Source: Pteria penguin (taxonomy: Eukaryota > Mollusca > Bivalvia > Pterioida > Pteriidae). From it: a DNA stretch of 64,000 nt. Under the pieces are notes generated by a model, which did not search any database, was not told the DNA's origin, and saw only the letters and a list, made by a program, of their open reading frames with translations. Shown here piece after piece: positions 27,130 to 63,166 of the stretch; the first letter of the stretch is position 1, and each line of letters begins with the position of its first letter. A program made the position numbers and the translations under genes. The stretch lies in contig CM068588.1 of assembly GCA_035048485.1 (NCBI GenBank), positions 24,574,324-24,638,323 of the forward strand. Direction: 5' to 3'.

Positions 27130-27392
27130 GCCGGCGTGGCCTAGTGGTATCGCGTCGGACTCTTGATTGGGAGGCCGGGGTTCTAGTCCCGCTCTGGTCA
27201 TGCCGGTGTTCTGTCTTTCGGATGAGACAGTAAAAACCGAGGCCCCGTGTCGTGGTATGCATGGCACGTTAAAAATCCCTCACTGCTACGGGTAGGTCCG
27301 TTGCATAGGTCAAAATTTGTATGCCGTCACCATATACGTGAAATATTCGTGGTGTGACGTAAAACAAAATCAATCAATCAATCAATATTATT
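27130..27392 (+). mobile_element. tRNA-derived SINE (family 1), near full length
   Basis: The tRNA-like head has a box A-like TGGCCTAGTGG at 27137 and a box B-like GGTTCTAGTCC at 27180. It is followed by the family body (TTTCGGATGAGACAGTAAAA, GTGGTATGCATGGCACGTTA) and a (CAAT)n tail. It is flanked on both sides by (ATT)n tracts, so it either inserted into or generated the microsatellite. The head lacks a good tRNA fold, so it is not called as a tRNA gene. Confidence 0.85.
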
Positions 27393-27489
27393 GTTATTAT
27401 TATTATTATTATTATTATTAATACTTAATAATTGTTGATAAACCTTATGAACATAATGTAAGACCCAATCGATAAAGGACTATAAAATA

Positions 27490-27685
27490 TTGCATGCAAG
27501 GATCCAGGGGGGGGGGGAGTTGGACCGGGGGTCTGGACCCACCCTGAGATTCAGCGCAAAGTATGTTTCTTGTAATTTTTCGATATAAGATAAGTAATTT
27601 TACACAAAACATGGGTGGACCCCCTCTCGGAAAATTTGTTAGGGGTAGACCCCCTCTCGACAAAATTTCTGGATCCGCGACTGTA
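27490..27685 (+). repeat. G-rich element with inverted GGATCC ends
   Basis: AAGGATCCAGGGGGGGGGGG at the left and TTTCTGGATCCGCGACTG at the right form short inverted ends. Between them 'ggaccccctctcg' occurs twice. It looks like a short non-autonomous element, with no coding capacity. Confidence 0.4.
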
Positions 27686-28209
27686 TTGTACATATACCAC
27701 ATATATATTGTTTTCCATTGTCAAAGGCCAACGTCAAAAGACAAGCATTGCTGAACACTGCACATTGTAAACAATAAACAACCAATTGGACTAAAGCCAC
27801 CAAAATTGCTACACTTACTTCTTGATAACATATTCCTTATTGCAAGAAATATTATGGAACATAAGTTTCGAAACTTACCGTGTCATTCAATCATTGTGTC
27901 GATGCAGTTCGGGAAGCATTCATAAGTTTTACTGATATTCATGGTCTAAGGTCAGAAGTCAAGGACAGATGCCCAATATTGTTGATAAACTACATCTTTA
28001 TTAAAAGATACAGACAGAATCGTTTAGGCTTAGATCATCAAACTTTACACACATATTCCTGAATTTAAGAGGAAATGGCCCTATATTTTTAAGGTGAGAG
28101 ATGAAAGATGATACATGTATTCTAGTTTCGTGTTCTTCGTATGTTACAATAAAATAAAAGTTTTTGACGGCGACATGTAAAAAAGAAAGGGAAAGACATC
28201 TGATTTAAA

Positions 28210-28400
28210 TGTAGGGCAGAAGTCACTAAGGAGATATACAATATAAGTTGATAATAAGTAATGAAATAAATGCAATGACATAAAAAATATTGATTGTACG
28301 GCAGATGCAATACCGAATTAGGACGGTCAACTGAGTAACAAAAGATACTCAGTTGGTGTGGTTAACCCGTTTACGGGCCCACCTTCCCACTCATCGCAAA
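28210..28400 (+). repeat. Diverged copy of the ~200-bp interspersed repeat
   Basis: GGGCAGAAGTCACTAAGGAG, ATTAGGACGGTCAACTGAGT and GTTAACCCGTTTACGGGCCC keep the order of the copies at 32527 and 48203. The middle part is altered. Confidence 0.6.
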
Positions 28401-28732
28401 TACAGTACAATCAAAAGACACACATTAAAAACTTTACAAATAATTCTCCATATAGAGAAAAAGGATCAACAAGTATATCAGGTTGAGAGGTCATAAAATA
28501 TATAAACATTAATAGTCATATAGAGTAAGATTATGATATCAAAAATATATAGAGCGATAGCGACATGAGGTAACTGTGCTCTGCTGGGCTGGAAGCGAGC
28601 TCAGACCATTGATCTGTAGGAGTCCTGACTAACAGTCAGAGGGGACAATGTTCGGCACCATGTCTCCTCTGAAAAGGTTTAGACAAGGCCCGTCATGGAG
28701 TCACAACCGCCATATTAGTCAGCGTGCATGGG

Positions 28733-29017
28733 ATTGATTGATTGATTGATTGATTGATTACTGTTTTACGTCACTCCACGATTATTTCACGTATATGGTG
28801 ACGGCATCTGCCTGATGCATTGTATACAAATTTAGACCTTTGCAACGGACCCGCCCGAAGCAGTGAGGGATCTTTTACGTGCCACGCCTACCGTGACACG
28901 GGACCTCGGTTTTTACTGCCTCATCCGAAAGAGAACACCGGTGTGGCCAGGGCGGGAGTCGAATCCGGGATCTCTCGATCACGAGCCGTGCACCTTATCC
29001 ACTAGGCCACACCGGCT
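28733..29017 (-). mobile_element. tRNA-derived SINE (family 1), near full length
   Basis: Plus strand: (GATT)n, TTTTACGTCACTCCACGATT, TGCAACGGACCCGCCCGAAG, GGACCTCGGTTTTTACTGCC, GGGAGTCGAATCCGGGATCT, ACTAGGCCACACCGGC. This is the full reverse complement of the element at 27130, with the (AATC)n tail at 28733. Confidence 0.85.
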
Positions 29018-29896
29018 TACGCTCATGGGAAAGTCTGCATAAAACTGTATAAGGGCCCCATACAAGACCAATGATCTTAGGGTCATATTGTCGAAGTAGA
29101 CGTTTGACAATTTTAGATCCGGACAAAATGAAGTTATCATAATATCTGACCCTTCTTAATTTGTAAGCTAGATCACTGTAGAAGTTGGGATTCGAAATTC
29201 CGCTAGACACAAATTGCTGAAAACTAATATTTTCGAATTCAGATATAAGTTTTGAATATGATCTGTAAAAAACCCTTTATAGTTTCCAGTAGGAATGGAT
29301 CGCAATTCACTTGCACACGTCAACATTCCAGGTAGGTTCCACCTAACAGATAAATAAATCGTTATTTCGTTAAATGTATTTAAGTACCTTATCAACTGAT
29401 CAATGTTTATCATTTAATTTACCAAATGATTAATACGGGCACCCGTCTTTTTCTCTGATCGCATGTCTGGTATACTCGGTATTGGGAGCTGACTGTTCAG
29501 TGCAATACATAGCCACTAAAGATAACGTTGTTTGACTTGGATCATTGTAAATGATATCGGGTATTATAACAGATGATAGGCACATATTATGACCCTTCAT
29601 TAATGAATCTACACACATTTAAATGTATTTGTTCACAAAAGATCATAAGTAATTATTTTGTAACTGTTAAATAATTCCTTCGTAGAATATGCTCATCAAA
29701 CTCTTAACCGATTTATTTAAAGACCAGGTACTGAAATGACAGACTAGTAGGGAGACAGGGTGAGGAAATGAGTTAAAGAAGAAAAGAAAATGGGAGTATG
29801 ATAGGTAAATTTAAAGAAACGTATTGTTAGTTTAAAGTTTAATCTTAAATGCATTTTATAAAGAGAGAACACTCGCATACACATACGCACACGTAT

Positions 29897-29996
29897 ACCC
29901 CCCCCCCCCCCCCCACACACAGAATACACCCTCCCCCCACAGAGAGAGAGAGAGATAGAGAGAGAGAGATAGAGAGAGAGAGAGAGTGAGAGAGTC
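29897..29996. repeat. Poly(C) run and (GA)n tract
   Basis: A 17-base C run, (CA)n, a second C run and then GA/GATA-rich sequence from 29941. Simple sequence upstream of BBOX1-like copy A. Confidence 0.9.
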
Positions 29997-30333
29997 TGGA
30001 CTGTAACCCGATCATGCGTCCCATATTGTATTTTGTGTTACTGACGTCATTCATGACGATTCTGCGCTCTCATACTGTATACCTATCCCGAATATTGATA
30101 AATAAGATAGAGAAGGCGACTTCACACACTATCTGATGACCTAGCAGCGAGCATATCCTCTGGTAGGTAGTTCATAAAATGATACTGAAATCAATTTATT
30201 TCTCCTCAAAATATTCAGTTTGTAACAGCAATAATAAAATTATAAACATAATAGTCAAATCTTCATTGCTAAAAAGTATGTCCACTTTCACGCCTTTGAA
30301 GTTTCAGATTTGTTTTGAATCACAACAGCCAAA

Positions 30334-38729
<8,396 letters not shown>

Positions 38730-38812
38730 AGTAAACACATGACGTTATATATCTATAATAACATTGAAAAGACAGGATTCGCGACCGTAATGCAGAAACA
38801 ATGATTTATATC

Positions 38813-38818
38813 AATAAA
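38813..38818 (+). other. Candidate poly(A) signal of BBOX1-like copy A
   Basis: AATAAA lies 84 bp downstream of the copy A stop codon, in the transcribed strand, the only canonical hexamer close to the stop. Confidence 0.5.
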
Positions 38819-39500
38819 TGCAAAAACATGAAAAAGGTGTTCTTTTTCAAGTTTATTTAAATAATTAAGCATACAAATATAATGAGATATTAGTATGTAA
38901 AACATCCAAAACGAAATAAATGATAAAAAGGAAGCAAAACGTGTGTATTTACAAATAATAACCACTAACTTCCTCCTCATTATCATAATTATCATCATCA
39001 TCGTCGCTGTCGTCGTCGTCTTCGTTGTCTTCAAATTGTCACAAACGTGTCGTTTTATCAATACGTGTGCATGTATTATCTAAATACAATGTATTTATAA
39101 CGAATCTCAATCCCAACAATTTAGAAAATATGTTCTTTAAACAAGCTGGAACCTTATTAAGTTTTACTTCACCAATCTATTTGATCACTCTAAAAATGTA
39201 TAAATATACACGCAGCAATTATCATACGTTATACAAAAGGATACAAGAGCGACCGTTACGTTACAAAATACGCTCGTCGCTACAAATGGCAGAACTAGCA
39301 ATTACTAATGGACAATAACACTTGACAAAAGTGCTTTAACTGTAACGAAAGTTTAAAGTCATCTGTAATTCCACATAATAAACATACAGATTAATATCTC
39401 AGAGCATGAATAAAATCATTCCTGAATGTAATGGTCTGGTATTTACAGCGCAAGCGTCTACGGACGGCCCTATAGGATCATCACTAACAAAAAGCGGGCC

Positions 39501-41966
39501 TTTTTATTTATTCATTCATTCATTGTTTATTTCCTCTTTGACAGAGATTAGTTTATATCATGACATATACATATACACAAACATATTTACAAACAGTACG
39601 GGCTTTAAACATCAACCAAATAATATATCAATTGAAAAGAAAAGGAAAAGGACAGCACATAGTTACAGGCATATATACCAAAATACGTGTATATGTAAAT
39701 GCACATACACAAGTATATATATACTGTAATTTATGCATGTATGTATAAAAATATACTAGTAAACGCCAATTAAATTGGCACATGACGTCATGAAGTATGA
39801 TACTGAAATGAGGAATCAGATATTTATATAAGGGAAAATCTGGAGGATGACAATGCAGACGAATACACACCAGAGGCAGATTCAAGTAATTTATAGTTAC
39901 ATTATCTAAAGTTGTTGTGGGTTTTTAATATCGATCGACGTGTTTACAAATTTCCCAAGAATGAGCCACTATCAGAAAGAGAAAGAAGCTCTGTGTATAA
40001 TTCAGTACTGAAGTTTTCTCAGATACTGCACCAACAAGTGCGTCGGATATTACAGGTAATAGAGCAAATCATGTTCAGGTACTGCGAGTGATAGAAAGGA
40101 CATGCAGCCGAAACCTTTCGAGCTGGTTGGCATAGGATACTTGCACAAGTTTTGCGGTAGTTATATCAGTATAAGAGAACCGATTAAGCCAAATTTCATA
40201 TGGTAGGTATTGACTCGATGAAAAGATATCAATAAATCTCTCAAAGTCAGGGTCAGTAGACATACGCAAGGTATGAAGATTGTGTGGAATATTATATACA
40301 GATTCTTTCACCTTATGTCTCCATGATAGTTTGTTTGGGAAAGGGTGCCCGTTAGCAAAAGAAAACAAGTAATCTTGTAAGTTGTATTTATGTAAAATAC
40401 GGCAGATTACAAAGCCGTTTTCGTACCATTTTAAAAAAGAATTTTTTTTTTCGTTCAAACAAGAAATTATCTCGTTTGAACTAGGAAATTATCTCGTTCG
40501 AACGAGATAATTTTCTCGTTCGAATGAGAAACTTTCTCGTTTGACAAATGACAAATGTCTGCTTTAATTGGCAAGAGCCTTAATAGAATTTCGGACATGT
40601 CAGATCGTGTTGGTTTAGGTAGGATTTTGGTGAGCAATACCGCTGTCAGATAAAGCAAAGTACGATTTGCGTCCCTTATCACATGCTTTCATAACTTTAT
40701 CAGTGCAGTTCAGTGTATTATTAACAGCAATACCGAGATGAGTACATGATGTAACAACTGGAATAATGTCTTCTCCTAAATGAGTTAACTCAAATGCTAG
40801 AGCTTCGCCACCATATATGGCCAGAAATACGGATATTCAATAATTTGTTAATCCATGCTCCGCGTTTTTCGTGTTCTAGTTTATGAGCCTGTTTGACTTC
40901 AGTAGTCCAGTTCGAACGATTTGGTTTTGAAGTATTCTATAGCACAGTCTTTAATGGTTAATACCATTTTGTCGACATAGAATGCGATGTGGTGAATTGA
41001 AAATAGCTTGTATTCTTGTAGGGTGGAGAGTCTAGCTGTTAAGAGGTACTATATAGGACAAGAACCTCTAGAGACGCCATAATGCCTTGTTGGGAGTCTT
41101 GAACAGCGTTCGGATAGTTGCTGGAATTTACTATTAATGATAATAGATATGGCGACAGATAAATGATCAGAAGTGTTAGAGATAGTGCCCTCTTTAAGGA
41201 TATAGTGCTCTTGAATATTGTTTAATAATGACCTGTTAAATACAATAGAGTTTAACATGGACTGTTTTGTCAAGAAGCTATATTCAGGCCCTTTATCTCA
41301 AAACTTGAGTCAGGTATACATAAGTTACAACTGTTTAAAAAGTTGGTAAAGATATTTGATTTTCTTGCGTTAGTTTTGTGAATGTCATTTTGTAGACAAC
41401 TACAATTAAAGTCGCCAGCAATGATAACATTATCAAGCTTAATGTAATGGTAGCACAAATTTTCTAGCGTATGCATTTCATCAAGGTATGTATCAACATT
41501 ACTTTTAACGGGTAAATAAACACCAAATAAGAATACAAGTAAATTGTCACGAGAGACTTGTATCTTAACACTACAAATTCGCGTGTAATAGAAACAACCA
41601 ATATCAGTAATTGAATAAATAATTCTGGCATCTTCTGGGTTCACATTTATTTTAGCAGAGAGACCTCGGCGGGGTGATCTGGGTTTAAACAAAATCAATA
41701 CCATACACGAATACCTTTTCCTTTTAAGTATTGAAGAATTCCCACGCCAGTACGTTAAGAACCAATTCCATATAGATAGAAACGTGCATTTCTTTTGTAT
41801 GTAACGTCAACAAAAGTGTCGGTTTTGGTACATCATTATTGGATTTTGTTTTTGGTGACTTGGTTTGAGGTTTGTGATCCTTGGTTTGGTTGTAGGGTTG
41901 TTTTATTGGAGATTGTGAGCATTCGAATTCCGATACTTCGACAACGTTGGTAGGTTCCTTAGCCAT
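39501..41966 (-). mobile_element. Decayed non-LTR retrotransposon (LINE) between the two BBOX1-like genes
   Basis: Reading the minus strand from 41966, a short N-terminal ORF (41724-41966) is followed by an endonuclease/exonuclease/phosphatase-type domain at 41270-41704, with motif VIIAGDFNCS. It continues after a frameshift in 41049-41273 with SDHLSVAISI. Most of the reverse transcriptase is gone. Its C-terminal part reappears near 40560-40830 (THLGIAVNN, broken by stops) and in an ORF at 40075-40458. The 3' end is marked by a (GAAT)n/AATAAATAAAAA tail at 39501-39534. The element is dead and lies in the intergenic gap between convergent genes. Confidence 0.7.
40441..40545. repeat. Palindromic repeat of TCTCGTTYGAACGAGA type
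   Basis: A cluster of inverted copies of ATTATCTCGTTCGAACGAGA and related forms with centre near 40499. Arms extend with mismatches to both sides. It sits between pieces of the decayed LINE, so it is probably an inserted palindromic element. Confidence 0.6.
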
Positions 41967-44789
41967 CCATTACGTATGCGTAAACTTGGACATAGACTGC
42001 CCTGATGAGCACAGTTCACTGGTCAGTGTATTACTGGGTGGGCTGACTTCAAGCGTGATGGATTTACTGACTGACATATATGGCTCGGGGGAAACCACTG
42101 ATACGTATAATTATTGAACATTTAAGTGAGAAATTTGTTTCTGTAGGTTAGCTGTAAGTAAGAATGAAATATCGAACATCACAGGAAATGGATGTGATTG
42201 TTTTGTAATTAAGAAAAAAATCTATATTCTAATTCGTTTCAGTGAAGAATATTTTAGGAAATATTCAAGCCAAATGGCAAGAAATGACTTAATAAATTCT
42301 GGCTCATTTTCGTGACAAAACTCCACGATCTTCAACAAAATATGGCACGTGAAAAGGTTCACATAGAAATGTCATAGAATTTGATTATTTAATTGCAATT
42401 CTGTCCGTAGGTGATCAATTGAAGTTACAAATATCGCTCAAAGACTGTGGCAAGCTGGTTAACTTTCAAAATACTGCATAAACAGTGCAATCAATTGGAC
42501 AAGCATTTATAAGTCATCTATGAATAATTCTAAATATATATAACAAAAGACCGAGAAATATTTATAAACATTTGATAGTGTCATGAAATTTAATCTCGGA
42601 ATCAAAATGAATCAAGCGACATGAACTGCTCTACCAGTCAGGGCAAGAGCACTAATGATACTGAAAAGACGCCACACAAAAGAGTGCACAGTACCCAGAA
42701 TGTCAACTGCCAAATGCTCTGAGAGGGCAAAATACAAGATAAGGTTATCTTTTTAAAAGATAATGTTTTTGTTGTTGTAATAGGTTGAATACTCAATTTA
42801 TTTCATATATAACCACTCCTCCAAATTTTGTGTTCATCGTCCGGAAACACATCTCCATCTTTAAATAATTTTGTACTAGATATATCACTTTAACAAAAGA
42901 TGTCCATACATATGTTACATCTTCTCAGTAAAATTGTCTTGATGAACTTTTTGTCTTATCTACGAATATTATTGATATAATTTGAAATGTGATGTTTTCA
43001 TGATAAAAAAAGGTTAACTGCACCAAATAATCATTTATCAATTGATCATCTTTTGTCTTTATCTGTAATATTACTTATACTCAGAATTAATCTAAATGAT
43101 TCAGATAGTTGCACTTCTGTCAATAGTCTTGATTATGCACGCTACATAATGTCCACGCTGTAGGTGTAATATACAAACCATTGTTGATAATCTCACGACT
43201 CTAGCATTTTTACGTAGTTAATTTTGTGATTCAGCGATTGATATTGTATAGAACCGATAAAGAGATAAACCTCGTTGTAGGCAGAAATAGCTGACGAGGA
43301 ATAACACGAGTCAGAGCAACATATAGATAACATATAGGCTAAACCGTTACCGGCATAGTCAAGTAAAAAGTCTTACACTTTCTAATTAACTTAATCTCTA
43401 ATCTTTAGGATAGTAGTCAAATACTTTTGTTATATTAATTACTATATTTTTCCATGGAGTCTTTTAAGTGATAATAAAGATAGAACATATATACCTTTTA
43501 ATTCTGTGCACCAGATGCGCAATTAACGTTTAAACTAAATCCCGCTGCTTTTCTAAGTCAGAAGTAAATAGCTGTTGGTCGGACAAGTTTTATGTCGTGA
43601 CAGTGATAATGTACATCGACAGGTGCAAAGTCAGGCACTTGTCGATCGGTCAATTATAAGAAATTGACATGTAACATTGTGTAACATTAGTGTTATTCCA
43701 ATCTATTTCTTCTTTTTCTTTCACATAGACTGAACGCTATATTTCTTTCTTCTTTTAAATGTATGAACAAGCTACATGAAAATGTTTCCAAACACAGCGA
43801 CATGAAACGCTTAATAACTCCCCATATACTCTTATAAAACCAAAAGGGCTGCAATATTTGTTGGCACATAAACCATTACCTTCACGCATGAAAAATTTGA
43901 CCAATCAGGAGCTGTGATAAATTGTTTGCTGCGAAGCACAGAAAAGAGGGCGATCGCTTAACGAGAATTGCTGTGTCAAAACGAAAAATGTGAGGTCCTG
44001 ATGCTTGTTTGCTTTTTAATATGATATTCATTGTAGGGATTTACTGGCATACATCCATGTGTATCCCAGTAAGTGAACATTTTCTAGTAGCACTACCCCA
44101 TATGAGCTCTTTACTCCATGTACCGTATCGTTGACCCTGTGCCACAGTAAACCTTTGATCGTCGAATTTCAAATGAAAGGCCATGTTTATGGGGAAACTA
44201 CATGCTTTAGTATGAATAGATCTTTGAAAGAGAGGAGTCTATGGATGGATAAGTTCATTTAGTAGCATATCATATCAAAATTACTTCATATATGTCAAAC
44301 CATTTTAATTGACGCTGCAACAAAACTGGTAGTGATTTTGAATGGTCTTTCGCTACATTCATTTGGTTTTATTGGAAGATATGGGGAGTTAAGAACGTGT
44401 CATGTTCTTGCGTTTCTAACACACCATATCGAAAACAAATCAAATACAAGCATGAACTATAGAATAATTGTATTTATTCTTTATCAATACGTTGATTCGG
44501 TGCAAGAGCCCATTATAGATGTCTACACTTAGACAGTGTAGGTGAAACGAATTTTATGAAGGACATAAAACGACAGTCCAATGATATCCTGATTACAAGA
44601 TGAGATAAAGAATTTAACCACTGTGTCACGCACTTAAATTCTATATAACTTGACTTTGTTATTTAAGTCTTTGATGTACTGTTTCTCTTGTTGCAAGAAA
44701 AATTAGTAGCATTTTAATCCTTATCAATGAATTTTAGCCCAAATCTTGAAACCTTTTAATTATTTTTTTCTTTTTTTTATATTTCTGTT
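41967..44789. other. Intergenic region with no recognisable feature
   Basis: About 2.8 kb of AT-rich sequence between the LINE remnant and the 3' end of copy B. No repeat family seen elsewhere in the window, no exon and no RNA gene could be identified. Confidence 0.55.
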
Positions 44790-44795
44790 TTTATT
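44790..44795 (-). other. Candidate poly(A) signal of BBOX1-like copy B
   Basis: TTTATT on the plus strand reads AATAAA for copy B, about 220 bp past its stop codon. It lies in a T-rich run, so a chance match is possible. Confidence 0.3.
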
Positions 44796-45012
44796 TTTCT
44801 GTGGTCTACTCCCCTTTTCTATAATGCTATATCTCTTCCTTTTTTGTTACAAATACTTGAACTATTGATCAAAGTAGATGAATAAGAGTGAAATGAGTAA
44901 ATCTGATACATCTTAGCATATTGACTATCGCTTGTGCACCGTATCACAATCGTCGCCTCGGATGTTCGTTTTACCGCTCTAGTTTGTGGTCTTCTAAACA
45001 CTTGTCACTAGT

Positions 45013-60071
<15,059 letters not shown>

Positions 60072-60310
60072 GTCCACTCTGAAATGGTCTGCTTGAAATG
60101 TAAAAAGTCAGGTAACAAATATTACCAATTAATGTTTCCATTTCAAAAATCACAAAAATATTCTATAGATATCGAGTAATGCATTTGCGATAACGACTGA
60201 GGATGGTTGACTGCAGTTGGTTGACTGTATTTACAGTCATCACTAAATTGGTGTGGTTTTACAGATCCACTTCATTTTTGTACTATTTTACAATGAATAG
60301 TATAGTATAC

Positions 60311-60890
60311 TATAGTTTATTTGCAAAAAAACCATATGGTTTATGTGCATACATGAAGTACAAAATTCACAATGACATACAGAGTGAACGTTCAGACAGA
60401 TGAAGATTAGCAATTTACTGTTACACAGTAAATTAAAGATAATTAAATTGAAGAGGACAGACAATGAACTACCCATACATATAAATGAATATATATATAC
60501 ATGTATATACAAACTTTACTTAACCTAGGGGATCGGAACTAAATAGTAAACACATAATAGAAAACAACAATAGACAAATCACACTCTCAGATCTCTTATT
60601 CGAGAAGCCTGTTTCAGAAATCTCCCAAAGTTACATAACTGTTTTTTGTTTAATCGAGAAAAGACGTACAAGTTTGAACATTGAGGGTAGAATCCAGTAA
60701 TATGATTTAATATATACCCTACGGATATCAGAGTACGCAGGACAAATAAGAATAAAGTGATACTCGTCCTCGACCGTGTCTAAGCAAAAAGGACAGACAC
60801 GATTATTTCTATCTACCCTGTTATATCTACCTTGTTCGATAAACTTTCTTAGTCAAATTTGTTCTATTCGAAATTACAAAGAAAAATCGA
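60311..60890 (-). mobile_element. LINE C-terminal fragment with CCHC-like terminal motif
   Basis: The minus strand from about 60860 encodes KFIEQGRYNRVDRNNRVCPF, then CLDTVEDEYHFILICPAY. This is the Cys/His motif found at the end of many LINE reverse transcriptases. A stop near 60640 is followed by an untranslated tail with AATAAA at the left end. The fragment is 5'-truncated and lies just upstream of BBOX1-like copy B. Confidence 0.7.
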
Positions 60891-60984
60891 TTTAAAAATA
60901 ACTTCATAAATTACCTGCTCGATGAGGCGTTTGAAGCTTGGCCGATAGACACCGAATGAGCCTTGGAGTCAAAGTCTTAATCCT

Positions 60985-61245
60985 AACATTGAACTTTCCA
61001 CTCTAAATGCTGACATTGAACTTTCCGTACTCTAAAGACTATCATTGAACTTACCGTACACTTATAAGCTGACACTGAATTTTACATAAATTAAGGTTAA
61101 CACTGCACTTTCCATAGTCTTCAGATTAAATAACATTAAACTTTCCATATTCAAAAAAGCTAACACTGAACCTTCCACACTCTAAACGATAACACTGAAC
61201 TTTTCACACTCTAAACCTTAACATCGTACTTTTCATACTCTGCTT
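60985..61245 (+). repeat. Degenerate ~35-bp tandem repeat
   Basis: About seven units containing 'taacattgaactttccatactctaaa' variants, with indels. Non-coding. Confidence 0.7.
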
Positions 61246-61303
61246 CTGTATAGCGTGTCACATCATCATAATGATAAAATAAAAAATATATCATAATTAT
61301 CTA

Positions 61304-61362
61304 TAGTCTTGTCCCATGATACCGTGCGTTAACGCAGGGCAAGGCATCATGGGACAAGACTA
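61304..61362. repeat. Near-perfect palindrome
   Basis: TAGTCTTGTCCCATGAT at 61304-61320 is the exact inverse of ATCATGGGACAAGACTA at 61346-61362. The centre GCGTTAACGC (61326-61335) is itself palindromic. A few bases are missing from the left half between them, so it looks like a longer perfect palindrome with a small deletion. Confidence 0.8.
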
Positions 61363-61435
61363 AATTATCTGGCGTCCTATAGACCATTCTATCGCGTTGT
61401 ACACGGGCCATCTTTAGATCACATGACTATCCGCC

Positions 61436-61960
<525 letters not shown>

Positions 61961-62689
61961 TATATAATTAATGAGAATAAATAATGTTTCAAAATAAAAA
62001 AATATATTTATCAATAATCAAAAATTTGATAATTGATAAATATTAAATTAATATATATATACTTTAATTATAAATAAATTATGAATATGTATTAAAAATT
62101 GATACAAATATAAATTGTACTTAAGTTATAATAAGGTACTGAATATGGCTATCATCAGCCCAGTCTCGTATAATCAGTAAAGGACCTTTAAACAAGTTTA
62201 CAACTCCTTGCGTCAGCTGATACTACCTAATGTGTTTTTTTTATTTAATTTTTTGGTCATTTTGTCATTTTTTGTTTATTTAAGTCTCATCATATACACA
62301 GTTTCACTTGTATAAAACACATTATAATCATCATGTACACAAGTTAAAACAACACAAGCACTATGTACATATGCCACTCTGTACAGAGTTATAAGAGACG
62401 TATAAAAGAGTCTGAGTGTACAGTAAAACACATATCGTACCATATAGTATAGATATAGAGCAATATGTGTTTTAAAAGCTATTCACACATATAAAATTAC
62501 AGAAATATTACTTGTTTACATACATAAAACTTCTTCTTAATAAAACTTTCTGGCAGAAATTGGCAGATTCGTATACCAAATTTACATCAGTTAATTAAAA
62601 TTGCAGACAGTTTATCATCCAAGCTGTAGTCATCAAAATTATAGTGTAACACCCTGGTACTCTATAACAAGGAATATCTTAAGTCTTCA

Positions 62690-63160
62690 TATAAAGAACA
62701 CTCAAGTAACACATATTTTTCACATTCTCACATTTCACATTTTCACATGCTATATGTGTAATGCTGAAGTCGAGGATGAGTTTCACTTTGTACTTAAATG
62801 CCCGGCTTACGCTGATCTTCGTAAGAAATATATTAAGACATACTATTGGGTTAGAGCGTCAGTTTTTAAACTTGTTAAACTACTTAGTGTAAATAATGTG
62901 AAAGAATTATGCTCTCTGGGAAAATATTTACGTCATGCACATTATCTACGAACTAATTTATTGCGCTAATTTATGTTAATTTGATTACTTCGTACATTGT
63001 ATCTCCACTTAAAGTTTGTTTATGAGTATGAGGTTACTTGCATTATTGTATTGTATTATCATAATTATTTTATACATTCTCCTCTCCACTGTCATTAATG
63101 TACATGTACTATGTATCTATATGCTGCATGGCATTTGATCAATAAACTACTACATACATT
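62690..63160 (+). mobile_element. LINE C-terminal fragment, plus strand
   Basis: The plus strand encodes CNAEVEDEFHFVLKCPAY, then DLRKKYIKTYYW, ending with a stop at 62967-62969. It has the same terminal Cys/His motif as the fragment at 60311. An untranslated tail with AATAAA near 63141 and a (TACAT)-like end follows. It is 5'-truncated. Confidence 0.7.
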
Positions 63161-63166
63161 CTACAA

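Larger units (their letters stand above)
23660..30333. other. Intergenic region between CFAP20DC and BBOX1-like copy A
   Basis: Apart from the repeats and SINEs listed separately, I see no conserved protein, splice-phased exon or RNA gene here. Short open frames are isolated and lack family resemblance. The promoter of copy A must lie near its right end, but no clear core motif decides it; an untranslated first exon is possible. Confidence 0.6.

Noticed and set aside
27130..27208. Functional tRNA gene
   Set aside because: Boxes A and B are present, but the sequence does not form a convincing cloverleaf and is followed by the body shared with other copies, so it is a SINE head.
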